Below, one piece after another: positions 40,925 through 51,447 of a stretch of 64,000 nucleotides of DNA; positions within the stretch are counted from its first letter, which is position 1; every line of letters starts with the position of its first letter. Source of the stretch: Durusdinium trenchii (taxonomy: Eukaryota > Sar > Dinophyceae > Suessiales > Symbiodiniaceae). The notes beneath the pieces are model-generated. The model worked only from the letters and a program-made list of their open reading frames with translations, was not told the DNA's origin and did no database searches. Made by a program: the position numbers and the translations under genes. The stretch spans positions 695,572 through 759,571 of the forward strand of contig CAXAMN010018557.1 in NCBI GenBank assembly GCA_963970005.1. Direction: 5' to 3'.

Positions 40925-41282
40925 TCGAGGAGGCCACTCCTCAGTTCTTTATCAAGAATGTTGCATCTGCGAGTTCATACGAACACCGCTTTCACTGCTC
41001 AGCCTTTTGGATGATCCCTCGGCGCTCGCTTGTGGTCGCCTGGCCCTGACTGACTGCTCAGCTGTCGGATCAGTGTTGCCGGATATCGATGTCCTGTGTA
41101 AAGCATGCGCTAAGGCCAGGCCTGACGTGGTGATCGCCTTTCAGACGAGCCAGAACGCAGCCATTTCTTCGTGAGAAATACGTAGTGGCAGCTTCATCGT
41201 CGGTTCGTTTGTTAGTTTTCAGGACGTTCTGTTCTAAGTATTTCTCCATGGTCCATGCAGTTATTTTTCTCAAGAGCTCACC

Positions 41283-41908
41283 ATGGTAGATCGTACCACT
41301 TACGATGCGGCCAAGACGCCGGATCTTCCCTTGCGACAGATCTTCGGACGACAAAGGGTGCCAGCTGATCTGTGCAAGTTGGTGGCCGACAAGAACTTGT
41401 TGACCATCGAGACCTTTGCCATGTTAGGTGACACGATCGCTGCCATGGAGCAGACTCTGCGCACTCTGGTCGGTGATGTAGCCTTGCTCGGCACTGATGG
41501 TCCAGCTCAAGAGCTCGCTTTGACCACTCTCGCAGCGGTTTGGCGCACTTGCACGACGACGCAGGACCATTTCGCTGCCAGGCGTGCTCGCATGGAAGAA
41601 GATCCCAGCAAGATTCCAGAAATCCCTGGAGAAGACCATGCCGAGTTTCGCGAGGTGTTTGTCGCTCGCTCAAGTTGTTAGCAAAGCAAGCCAAGCATGG
41701 AGCCTCCACAGCAAGCACAGCCAAACCCGCTCGGGATGAGCGTGTTCCAGCTGCTGAATGGAAGAAGATTACCTCGTTCAAATACAGTGGTCCTCGTCGA
41801 TTTCCTTTCTTCAACGGCTCCTTAGGGTGTCGGTTCGGAGATCAGTGCAAGAACAAACATCTGTGCGTTGAGTGCGGCAAGGAGCACTCGTGGCACAGTA
41901 ATCACTGA
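41283..41908 (+). pseudogene. Gag-like ORF with Cys/His motif, frameshifted
   Basis: ATG 41283 (CACCATGG context) gives 132 helix-rich residues (DLCKLVADKNLLTIETFAML ...) ending in a stop at 41681. The next frame continues with AKQAKHG...EWKKITSFKYSGPRRFPFFNG and a Cys/His cluster (CRFGDQCKNKHLCVECGKEH) up to 41908. The Cys-His end is what a retroelement Gag would use to bind RNA. An indel or internal deletion near 41660-41680 breaks it. The match to Gag is by position and composition only. Confidence 0.55.
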
Positions 41909-41932
41909 AGACGATCGGCTCCCCCACGTAGT

Positions 41933-42250
41933 ATGCCTCCGCCGCCTGGGGTTTGGACTCAGGAGGCTGCCCCAGCGTCGCCCCCTTCGGCACCTTTCAC
42001 TGGATGGTGCTCTTGGGCGGAGGTGCCAACAGATCCGTTTCAAGTGATTCAAGTGGCGGCTCGCGGGCCTTTCTTTGTCGAGTTCTTTTCAGGTACTGCT
42101 CGGTTAACAGCTGCAGTTCGGAGCTTGGGGCGGAGCTTACTGGCTGAAGCCGTGGTTGCAAAGCTTGTACCAATTACTTTTCAAGTCAGTTTGTGTATTT
42201 CGCACATTGTCCACTGGACAATTTGGGGCTTTGCTCGCCAAACTAACTGA
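41933..42250 (+). pseudogene. Methyltransferase motif-I fragment
   Basis: The frame reads PFFVEFFSGTARLTAAVRSLG at about 42067-42129, resembling the SAM-binding motif I of C5-cytosine methyltransferases (FxGxGG/xxxAxxxxG). After 42130 the text loses sense and no PCQ or ENV motif follows, so only the N-terminal part of the domain survives. Classical DIRS elements carry an adenine-type methyltransferase next to RT/RNase H, so a methyltransferase here fits the class, but the subtype is unclear. Confidence 0.5.
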
Positions 42251-42960
42251 TGGACTCTATGTTTCCCAGGATTTGCGGGATTGTGATGTGCTCCGTGGAT
42301 GGAAACTCCATTCAGTTTGGAATTGCCCAGTGTCCACTCTGGACAGCGAGCCTTTGAGAACTCCGCGGGTTCGCCAGGGATCGATTAGCTGCGTTTTCTA
42401 TGATTATTCTCAGGATATGGTTCCATGCAACCGGGCTTCCACTTGGGCTGCACAGTTTTTTCTTCGCGCAGTTGAGCGCCAAGTCAAAATTCCTCTTCGG
42501 GTGTTGGAGCCAGACCGGGGCCAAGCCGCAGCTGATGCATTTGCCACCCAGCATCACGCTGGCATTGGTGGTTGGTGGTGTCCATCGGCTGATGTCAGGA
42601 AGTCTGAAGTGTCGTGGTTCAGTGAGCAGTTGGTTCCAGCATCTTTGCCGGCTTGGCTGTGCGCAAAAGCGACCTTGCAGCAAGATATCGCCTCCTTTGA
42701 AGGAGTGGCGCAGTTGTGCTTGCTTGTTGCACGGACAGGCTGTGAAGATACTCCAGCAGGCTACACTTTGCGCTTGCGTCAGCTGTGTGACAACTCGGGC
42801 ACTGCTGCTAGTGCGCGAAAAAAGCTGACTATGCAGGCCCCATGATGTTATGTGCTGCAAGCTATTGGCTTCCACTGCTGTGCCCTGGGCGTCTGTTTAG
42901 ACCCGCAGCACGTTGCTGGAGTGAGAAATGAATGGGCAGATGACTTGAGCCGCAATCGCT
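42156..42960 (+). pseudogene. DIRS-type RNase H, frameshifted
   Basis: The frame from 42156 to 42845 contains GGWW, WFSEQLVPASLPAW, IASFEGVAQLCLL and QLCDNSGTAASARKKLT, the order of RNase H motifs (Glu, then Asp in the DN pair) in DIRS-like Pol. In the next frame HVAGVRNEWADDLSRN (about 42911-42957) is the usual C-terminal H...N..AD.LSR block. The indel is near 42835-42850. The upstream RT palm is not found; the part at 42156-42400 reads without recognisable RT motifs. Not functional as it stands. Confidence 0.7.
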
Positions 42961-43090
42961 TGGAAGGCTTTAATCCACCTCGAAGAGTCCGCATAAATGC
43001 GCGGACGTTGTTGGAGGCTCCTTGGAATGACTTTGGGCAGGGTTGTGGTAACCCACCTGGACAGTTGGGGGCTTGATCAATTCTTCGATA

Positions 43091-43265
43091 GGGCTGGGAA
43101 GGTGGGCCTGCTGGGCTGCCACCCAGCAGGCCCACCTGGCAGGATTGATCAAGCGTTCTGAGCATTGGAAAATGCTGCTGAGAGTGCAGGTGTTGGTTGT
43201 GGTTTGGATCCACACAATTGGTGGGTTGTGTTAACCTGGGAGTAAGCTAGGTGAATTTGTAGAGG
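43091..43265 (+). repeat. 175-bp direct repeat, copy A
   Basis: Matches 43638-43812 with one difference (GTGGTTTGG against GTGGCTTGG). Contains the 36-bp palindrome at 43101-43136. DIRS/Ngaro elements end in split direct repeats, so these may be the terminal repeats of the adjacent element. Confidence 0.9.
43101..43136. repeat. 36-bp palindrome in copy A
   Basis: GGTGGGCCTGCTGGG, six-base spacer CTGCCA, then the exact reverse complement. A 15-bp perfect GC-rich stem that could form a cruciform or an RNA hairpin. Confidence 0.92.
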
Positions 43266-43420
43266 TGTAGGATTCTTATGGGCTTGCACGTAAGAATACC
43301 ACTCTCTCTCTAATTCACCCTGGCTGTCGGCCCTGTTGTTGACTTGGTGAGCTTGTTGGGTCAAGTGTCAAGAAGCCCTGAGTGTTTTGTGCCTGGCTTT
43401 GCATTTTCGCTTTATTTCCC

Positions 43421-43470
43421 TTGTTCAGAAATTCTTTCCCCCCCACCCTCCTCCAAGAAATTCTGAACAA
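43421..43470. repeat. Inverted repeat between the direct repeats
   Basis: TTGTTCAGAAATTCTT (43421-43436) and AAGAAATTCTGAACAA (43455-43470) pair at 15 of 16 positions around an 18-bp C-rich spacer. Lies in the 372-bp segment between copies A and B. Confidence 0.7.
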
Positions 43471-43637
43471 CTTCTGGAGAAGCCAGAATCTGTTGAACGC
43501 TCTGGTGCAGGGCCTTTTTGCCAAATGTTCAGGGAGTGTGGTGCTCTCTACAGGAACCCTTGTCCTGCAAGGAAGAATGCAGCTTGTGAATGCAGTGATC
43601 AGCATCTCTAGAGCCCAAGTGCTCTGACCAAAGCCCT

Positions 43638-43812
43638 GGGCTGGGAAGGTGGGCCTGCTGGGCTGCCACCCAGCAGGCCCACCTGGCAGGATTGATCAAG
43701 CGTTCTGAGCATTGGAAAATGCTGCTGAGAGTGCAGGTGTTGGTTGTGGCTTGGATCCACACAATTGGTGGGTTGTGTTAACCTGGGAGTAAGCTAGGTG
43801 AATTTGTAGAGG
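43638..43812 (+). repeat. 175-bp direct repeat, copy B
   Basis: Second copy of 43091-43265, with the same palindrome at 43648-43683. Confidence 0.9.
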
Positions 43813-46800
43813 GGTTGTTCGATGGGCCTGGGTATATGTGGTCTGAGTCTGGTTGATCTGCTTGACAGCCTTTTGATTCTGTTGTTTACCGTGCTCTGTT
43901 GACTTTCAGTTCAACTTGTGTTCAGGCGATTAACCTTGTTCAGGCTAAGACCACTCAGAGCAGAGTCTTAAATATGACCGGACTAGCTCCACCCCATGCC
44001 TTCGAGCTGTCCAAAAAGAAGAGAGGCGGACAGCTTGGGATCGATCGAATTTGGGAAGGGAGAGTTCAGATTGCGCGACCGCGCAACAGCTTTTCGAAGT
44101 TCGTTGTTTGTTTTGTTGTGATGCGTCTTCGCGCAGAATGGCCAAGTCTGTGCTGCCTGCTTCCCTTGTCCCAACCAAAGCTGCCTCAGCACTTTCTTCT
44201 AAGGAAGGCAAAGCCAGAACAAAACACGAGGTCTCGTGCCATTCCCCGGCTTGGAGAATTGAACACCTCCATCTCCAGCGCTTCGGCACGGGATTCCTGC
44301 TTAGGTCGTGGCGGCCTTGCCACAGACACGTGCCTGATTCCAACCGACCGAGATGATCACGAGCGACATGTCCGCCGCATGAAGAGGTGCGAACTCGCTG
44401 TGGTGATGTCAAAGTCGGGGGGGTTGATGGCAACGGGTCGACCCAACTCATAGTTCCGGTGGATCTCGCTCGCGCTTGTGGCATTTTCCGAAGACATATA
44501 GTAGCTGCGTAGCTAAGAATCGTTTTTTTCAGCACAGTCCTTTTTGTCCACTCTGAGTTTGAAAGATCGGACAAGTTCCGAATAGCGACGATTGAGTGAT
44601 CCGCCTGCGAGGTACATGCAGAAACTCCAGCGGAAACCCAGCGAGCTCATCCAAGCGGTGGAGCGGAAACGCACAGCAGATCCGAACGAGGTGGGCGATC
44701 GGCGCATGGTCTGACAGGTGATGGGTCATCCGGTCTCATGGTGAAAGCCAGTTCATGTACTTGTTGGTCATTTCCTGGCAAACCCTTTGTTGTATTCTTT
44801 GGGCATTTGTTGAGGAAGGCAGAATGCACACCACATGAAACCGACGTCAAAGGTATTGAAATCAGGATCCATCATTTTGTCCAGGGTTTTGCTGCCGAGG
44901 AGGAATCATCCAATCTCACAGTGAACAGCTTCGTTCGACGACTACGGGATTTACGCCTGCGCGCCCGGCAGACAGTGGACCACCAGTCCAGCGGCTCCTC
45001 GTGATGCCTAAGATGTGCATGAGGGGTCACGAGCAAAAGGCAAGCCACAGGAAACCAACGAGGTTGAGTTCTTGTTCATGTCGGAACCAAAATAAAGAGT
45101 GACTCTTTATCGCAAGCATTACTATATAGAACTTGTGGAGTTCAAAAGCTCAAGCACAAGCCTGCCTTTTCCAGTGATACTCGTTTCAGTCAAATAAGCC
45201 GAACACCCCCTTGTGACGTCATGTGCTATTTTCCTGCTGCTGCTGTCGGGTTGGGATCATGAGACTGCTGCGAAAGCTGCAGTTGGAAGAATTGGCTTGG
45301 GCTGACAGCCCTTTCTGTAATTCTTGAGAGTGGAGAGGATTGCAACATATTGAGATTGACCAGTGACCAGCGTGCTTATTTGCGAATGAGCCGTTTTCAA
45401 AAAGGTTTCAACACCGTTCAACGTCTATTTCATAGATTATCTTCCTCCATATCCTCCAAGTGTTGCCTTGCATATATCTGAATATATCACATTGCCATTT
45501 CCCCATCAACTGCTTCAACAAGTCTCTGCTATATAGTCCCTTTTTGTCCATGGCTACAGGATGCCATAGGGTGCCCAAGGAAGTGTGCTCAAAAGTTCAC
45601 ATACATGATCATACATGTATAGTATAGCTGCGAGTTCTACTACTACCATCGAAGAGGACTATGTTTGGCTGATTGTCGAAGTGTATATCGCCAGCAAGAA
45701 TCTCAGAAGCCGAACCGCCGGGCGGACCAATTCCCGTGGTTTTCAGATCTTGCGGTGTTCCAAAGTGGTGAAATATTTAAAGACGTTGCCTGGCCTGGAG
45801 ATGTAGTTTTGGACCTCAAATTCTGGAAATGCGATCGTTGGTCAGTTTCTTGCCAAGCTTCCTTGTGTCGGTGTTGGTTCTCTTTTTGGCGAAGTGTGAG
45901 CATCAGAAAGGCACTCCGTTTGACATATCCACAGTCCTCCGTGCGGAGGATGAACAAATTCGATACTCGTAGATACTCATGAAATCAACCATGACTTCCG
46001 ACTGACCAAAACATGGAGTCGTTGGTCAGTTGTTTGCAGAGTTGGACAGAGCACCTGTGACTCATCCACTGAACAGGATGATTTTCCTGAGACCTGAAGC
46101 TGAGAATGAGTGCATAATCCCTGGTGCACCCGAAGCTAGTAGGCACACGGGAGTTATCTAAACGAATTGGACACCCAGGTTGCACTCACTCACAGTGAAT
46201 GCAGCATAGCTGCAATTTTGCGTCTCATGCAACTACCGGCTAAACTTCGGGTCAGCAGCATCCCGCAGATTTAGTCTCACTGGCGAGGTTCAATTCAAAC
46301 AGGGAACGCGCAATGTGGCCGAATCGTTGCCTAGAAAATCGTTGCCTAGACAAATTGTTTTTATTGTGGTGGTCGGTGTCAGGAAACAAGGCATCATGGG
46401 AAGGTTTCTCTGTTTAAGCTGTGGCTTGCCGACGAAAAGGACGATCGCAAGATCTCGTTTTGCTTTTGTCCTTTCCTCCGATTCAAGAGCGGGCGCAGAT
46501 CACCGGAAACCGCAAATCACAGGAATACTGACCAGGAACCAGGAATCATGGAGACCAAGAGATTCTGTCGATGTCACCCCGCCGACCAACATCGATTTGA
46601 ATGCAAAACAGATGAACTCGAAACAGATCACTGGTCACCAAGAATGAGGACATATGAGGACGATGCCTGATGTACAAAACATTACAAACCCTTTAACAGC
46701 CCCGAAGCGGACGTATGACACAGTGTAGCTGTGGCTACTTTGTTCACTGAACATCATGCAACTACTGTAGGAACAATCCTGAAACGATTTCTGTCTCTCG

Positions 46801-46887
46801 GTGTCCGAAGCGTTACAATCTCCGGTCCTCCATGACTTCCCCTTGTGAGGTTTCGTTGTGGTTTGAAACTTCGGCAGAATAGTGTCT

Positions 46888-47008
46888 GCTACTACTACTA
46901 CTACTACTACTACGACTACCACTACCAGGGTTACCACTACCACTACCACTAGTACTAGCAGCACTACTACTACTACTACTCCTACTCCTACTCCTACTCC
47001 TACTCCTC
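46888..47008. repeat. (CTA/CTC)n trinucleotide repeat
   Basis: About 120 bp of CTA units drifting to CCACTA and then CTCCTA. It encodes poly-Thr or poly-Ser/Val frames that are artefacts. Confidence 0.9.
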
Positions 47009-47269
47009 ATCGTCACTTTGGAGAGTTGTCCTTGCAGATGAGCTGCAACACTTGCCTGGGGAACAGAGTCAAGTTCAGAAACTGGCCCGGGTTCAGAATT
47101 GGGCGGGTCCAGAATCTACTGGTTTTGTCGGTTTCAGAAACTACTTCTGGTGGGCTTAGAAACTATGCATTCAGAAACTATGGGGTGGGAGGGGGGGGGG
47201 GGAGAGGGGTGGAGGGTTAATGATGTTCATTTGGATGGTGCTTCGGAGATGATGCCACATGCTCGTGTG

Positions 47270-47430
47270 CTGCTAAGTTTCCGAAACCCACGCTTTCAGT
47301 TTTCCCACCTTTCCCGAGTTTCTCAACCTCACGTTTCTACTTTTCGAACCCAGCTTTCTAGCTTCCGAACCCCACGTTTTGGTTTCCAAACTCCAGTTTG
47401 CAAACCCCACGTTTCCAGTTTCCGAACCTA
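47270..47430 (+). repeat. Degenerate tandem repeat CCGAACCCCACGTTTCCAGTTT
   Basis: Seven or so imperfect 20-24 bp units built of GTTTCCGAAC-CCCACG-TTTC. A related G-rich motif (TTCAGAAACTA) is repeated just upstream at about 47070-47185. Confidence 0.7.
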
Positions 47431-49085
47431 ACGCCGACCTTTTACCTTTGGCTAGATTTACCTTACCCTCTTGCGAAAGTTGAGATTCGCAAGCAGGACC
47501 AGACAAAAGTCTGGCATTGGTTTCACCCAGTTTGAAGTGGTGCAAGTGAATGCAGGCTGACGCATGAGAATGCGAAGAGTTGCAATGCTGGAAGGGTTGG
47601 TTGTGGTTGACTGAGTTTCTCCGCACTTTTCGTTGAGGGTCATCGCAGCCACGGCCTGAACCACGAGGTCACCAGATCAACTCTTCCTGCAGTAAACAGT
47701 TTTCTTTAGGTCCAGACCGAGGAGCCCTTTATGCTGGGCAACAGGTCGGCTGGAGGCCGTCATCTATTTTAAAAAGGACGATCATGGATGATCATGGTTG
47801 GTTTGTGGTCATTCACATCAGTGCTTAGTTTTTTAGGTCTATAAGATGAAAGAAGGCCCTGGCCGTTGGCGACTCCGAAGTGTTTAATGGTCTCGATTCT
47901 CGAAGCAATTCCCGTGCTCTCGACCCTCGGATTTTGTGCTGGCAATTCAATTGACGATCAGAAAGATTTTCAGAGTGCCGTGACCCTGAGGTCCATACAG
48001 CAGTGGGGGGATCTAGCTGCTAGGGCAAACAACAAGAAAAGCATTTCGTGGCCAGAAGAAGTGCCGCGAGACGTCCGGGTCGGTCAGCTGTGGAATGATG
48101 CCCTAAGAAGGTCTGTAATTTGAGGCTGTTGGAGAGCAGAAGGCCGCTTAAGTGTTGTCCCTCAAAAATCCTCTGAAGCAAAGATGGTGAACAATGGTGA
48201 TCATTTGGATCCGAATCCAATTGCTTGGATCTCAGGCAATTCGATGAAATAGCTCTTGATCGAATGGCACTTATTGTGTTCGGAGCACTCGCTCGGATGA
48301 CAAACGTTAGTGCTCGCATCGGAGTGGCGCGAGTACCATGGCTGCTTCTTACTGAGTACCTATGCCAGAGGGTGGGCGGTCTTCTAGTTGACTACAAGTC
48401 TCAAATCTCAAATATGTATTATATGAACACACACACGCGTGATTATGATTATGTGAACAGGTTTCTTCTCTCTTGCAGGTTTCAGATGCAACCATGGTGT
48501 TGGCACAAAACACTACAGCACCTTCAGGAGCGACCCACCCTGCTACTCACTCTTTGCTTGTCTTCCCTGCTCTGAAAGCTTCTGGCTGAAGAGTCTGCCA
48601 GATCAGATCTTCTATCCGAACCATATCTTTAAGGCTCACTCTGCTTTCGGACATGGCTTTAGCAAATTTTAGCAATGTTTTTTGCCTCCACTGGTGCAGG
48701 AGAGGGGCTACTGGGTCTTGTGGATGACAACACCAAGGCCCGAGGCTGCTGCAAACATTCATCAAACAAATCAATACTCAATGGGAGGAACCAGCGGCCT
48801 GGCTACGTGGCTTCTTCAGGAAGAAGAACAAGGATTGTACGTCTTTCGGACATGGCCATTTTATTCTTATTGCCGTCGGCCACTCCAGGATAACACGGGA
48901 CGCAGCATCATGACGAGTCTCTGGGACGCACATCAAGAGGCAGGTGTGATGCGGGCGCCGGGACACGGTGCGGGCGCCGTGGCCTGGCTGGGTGGCTGGC
49001 GCCACCCTGATCGCGTTGTCGGCGAAATACAAAAAGAGCAATAAGAAAAGAACACATTGCGACCGCACAGGGGGGCCACACTAAA

Positions 49086-49373
49086 TCTCCGTTGACCTCA
49101 ACTGGGTCAACTGGAGTCAACTGGGTCCAGAGATTTAGCGCGGCCCCCCTGGTCAACTGGGTTCACCACGACGACAACGACTACTACAACTACTGCTACT
49201 ACTAAGTGTCGACTGGGTCAACTGGGTTCAACTGGGTCTGAAGCCCCGTGGTCAACTAGGTCAACTAGTGTCAACTGGGATCAACTGGGTCAACTGGGCT
49301 CAACCGGGTCAACTGGGTCCACCACCTCAACTGGGTCAACTGGGGTCAACTGGGTCAACTGGGACCACAGATT
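49086..49373. repeat. TCAACTGGG tandem array with inverted ends
   Basis: About 20 copies of a 9-10 bp unit (TCAACTGGG or GTCAACTGG) with interruptions, including a CTA/GAC trinucleotide stretch (49173-49204). Inside it, GGGGGGCCACACTAAATCTC (about 49070) is mirrored by GAGATTTAGCGCGGCCCCCC (about 49130), and AGATTTAGCGGCCCCC recurs near 49369. Confidence 0.85.
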
Positions 49374-49626
49374 TAGCGGCCCCCTGTGCCGACGCACCAC
49401 ACCAAGTCGAGTTTCTGGGTCGAAAGGAAAATAAGCAGAAAAAAAAGCAGAAAATAAGCGGAAAATAAACAAAACGCACAAAGAACCACACAATAAACTA
49501 GAAAACATCCAAACAAACACATTTTTCTTTTCAGATTCATGAACCCCGTGGCTCGGCCAGGTTCCGCAGACCTACCGCTTAGAATTGGGGCTGCCGAGGC
49601 GGTGGATGGGTCCAGGAAGGGTTGGA

Positions 49627-49645
49627 TTATATATATATATGTATA
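49627..49645. repeat. (TA)n microsatellite
   Basis: TATATATATATATATGTATA-type tract. Confidence 0.85.
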
Positions 49646-49785
49646 CTGTATTTATTTTTGTCTTTTCTATTTTAAAGTGGTGGTAGGCCGGTAGGAGGTA
49701 GGTGAGGGAGTAGGTAATTGGTAGCTAGAGGTATGTAGCTAGTAGAAGCTAGGTAGCTACTACCTGCAAGTAAGCTACTACGTAT

Positions 49786-49905
49786 GGACGCAGGATAGCT
49801 CACGCTTCTTCAAGGAAGCTCCCCCGACCGCCCTAAAGGCGGCGGTGGAAACTTCCTTGAAGAAGTGCTCGCACTAATGATTTGGTTTCTAGATCTTTAG
49901 GACAA
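49786..49905. repeat. Fold-back repeat family, copy 2
   Basis: Same layout as 7352-7470: GGACGCAGGATAGCTCACG, arm CTTCTTCAAGGAAG (49805-49818), GC-rich spacer with its own short stem (CCGCC...GGCGG), arm CTTCCTTGAAGAAG (49852-49865), then GCTCGCACTAATGATTTGG. The spacer differs from copy 1 while arms and flanks are kept. Confidence 0.75.
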
Positions 49906-51333
49906 CTTAAGCGTTAGAGTCAATCCATCGCAATTCCAACCACGACATGCTATAGAGTGGAATCTAATTGAACTGGCCTCTTCACCTCACAGCTTGCAAC
50001 ATGGAGATTGTGATCTGGCCAACCCAGTTCCTTCCAGCATGTCCCTTCGCGCCAGTCCCCAGCTGCTGGTTGGCGTTCCCAGCAGCGATTCGTCTCTCTC
50101 AGGGCCCAGTGATGCCAGGGCACCAAGAAGATTGTGCTTACGTGATGTTTGCATCCTTTTTGTGCTGTGAAGACTGAACAGGTAATTATCCTGAACCTAG
50201 TAGGCAGGGTCCCATTGGCCCCTGGTGGGAATTGTTAAGCCACGCTCATTTTTGCAAAGATCCACTCTCCTACAGCTGCCAGCTGCACTTTTGCCGTCTC
50301 AGATCACATTCCTGGGGCCTACATTGACGCGACTTGTGCCTAACTGGTCCGAGACTCATGAACTTGTTTCCCGATGCGCACCTCTTGTGCTTCCTGCCTT
50401 AGGTGATTTGGTTTGTTCATGTGCGCCTTCGTTCTATTTTGCTTTCCTGTGAAGGTATGTTTCCATGAGAGCCATTGGTTTGAGCTACGGAAAGGCAGGA
50501 TGGAGATAGGATAGGGCTGTAGCATGCTTTCGCATTCTGTTCATCTATGTTTGTTTCACAGGAGGTTGTTTGTTGAGGATAACCCGTCTTTGCGGATGAG
50601 CTTTGATTTCAACTCCGCGTGGGACCGAGTGTTCGTCTATAAGTTATTCTTGTACTTTCTGATGAGTCGTACCGTACCATGCACAAACGAGCACTTTCAT
50701 GTGCTCTACTGTAAACGACTTCAAGGCAAACCAACAGCAGGAGAACATCCAACTGTTTCATCGTGGTTTTTCATCGTGGTTCAATTTCAGGGATTGCTCA
50801 AGCTCCTTTTCCTACTCACGGTGCACCGACGCCCGCGCATGGCCACCAAGGAATTTGCCTTCGGAGCAGCCGCTTTGCTGGACTCAGGCTGGAGGTTTAT
50901 AATGAAAGGGCTTGACCCAAGCATGCTCACAAAGGTGATGAGTCTTGCTTACCCTTGCCCGTCCTACCATTCACGTGTCCTGGGAATATTTCCGAAGGTG
51001 GAACATTTATGCAGATGATGTCAGTTACTTCTTTCAAAGCAGAGTACACCCATTATACATTATCCGTTAGAGTTTGCCAGGTGCCACAGCCATTAGGGTT
51101 GGCCAGGTTCCCAACTGCTCGACTTGTCTTTCTGGGCTTGATGCAGATAGGGCAGGGAAATCTCAACATTAGCTGCATTGAGACTAGCAAACCCGGGATT
51201 AGGTGCCTTGAATGTAGAACATTGTTAGGAATTGCTAGACTATAGACAGCTCGGCTTCTGTCTCACCTCTTTCCTTGTTTCAAGATCCGGCAACACAAGT
51301 AGTGATGTGACCGATGCATGAATGAAGGCTATG

Positions 51334-51406
51334 CATGTATGTATGTATGTATGTATGTATGTATGTATGTATGTATGTATGCATATCTATCTATATATAT
51401 ATATAT
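51334..51406. repeat. (GTAT)n then (TA)n microsatellite
   Basis: About eleven GTAT units followed by CTAT and TATA units. Confidence 0.92.
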
Positions 51407-51437
51407 TTGCCCATGGTACCTTTCCAAGGATGTCCCC

Positions 51438-51447
51438 TTGGCTCAAG
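51438..51447 (+). other. Spliced-leader-like 10-mer
   Basis: TTGGCTCAAG, the last ten bases of the SL. The frame downstream has no recognisable product. Relic or chance. Confidence 0.3.

Larger units (their letters stand above)
36713..43812 (+). mobile_element. Decayed tyrosine-recombinase (DIRS-like) retroelement
   Basis: A 7.1-kb stretch of codon-biased, frameshifted ORF remnants on one strand: unrecognised ORF (36797-38871), tyrosine recombinase (39355-40924), Gag-like ORF (41283-41908), methyltransferase motif-I fragment (41933-42250), DIRS-type RNase H (42156-42960), then two direct repeats (43091-43265, 43638-43812). YR plus RNase H of this type is the hallmark of DIRS/Ngaro-class retrotransposons. 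I see no RT catalytic core (no YxDD-type motif), so it is deleted or non-autonomous. Boundaries are inferred: left from the SL relic, right from the repeats. Confidence 0.65.

Noticed and set aside
43899-44453. 184-codon ORF, plus strand
   Set aside because: Overlapped by a 209-codon ORF on the other strand, no recognisable motif.
46635-47220. Poly-Thr and poly-Val ORFs
   Set aside because: Produced by the CTA/CTC trinucleotide repeat.
50524-51018. 164-codon ORF, plus strand
   Set aside because: No family recognised; possibly an exon but nothing in the sequence supports a gene.
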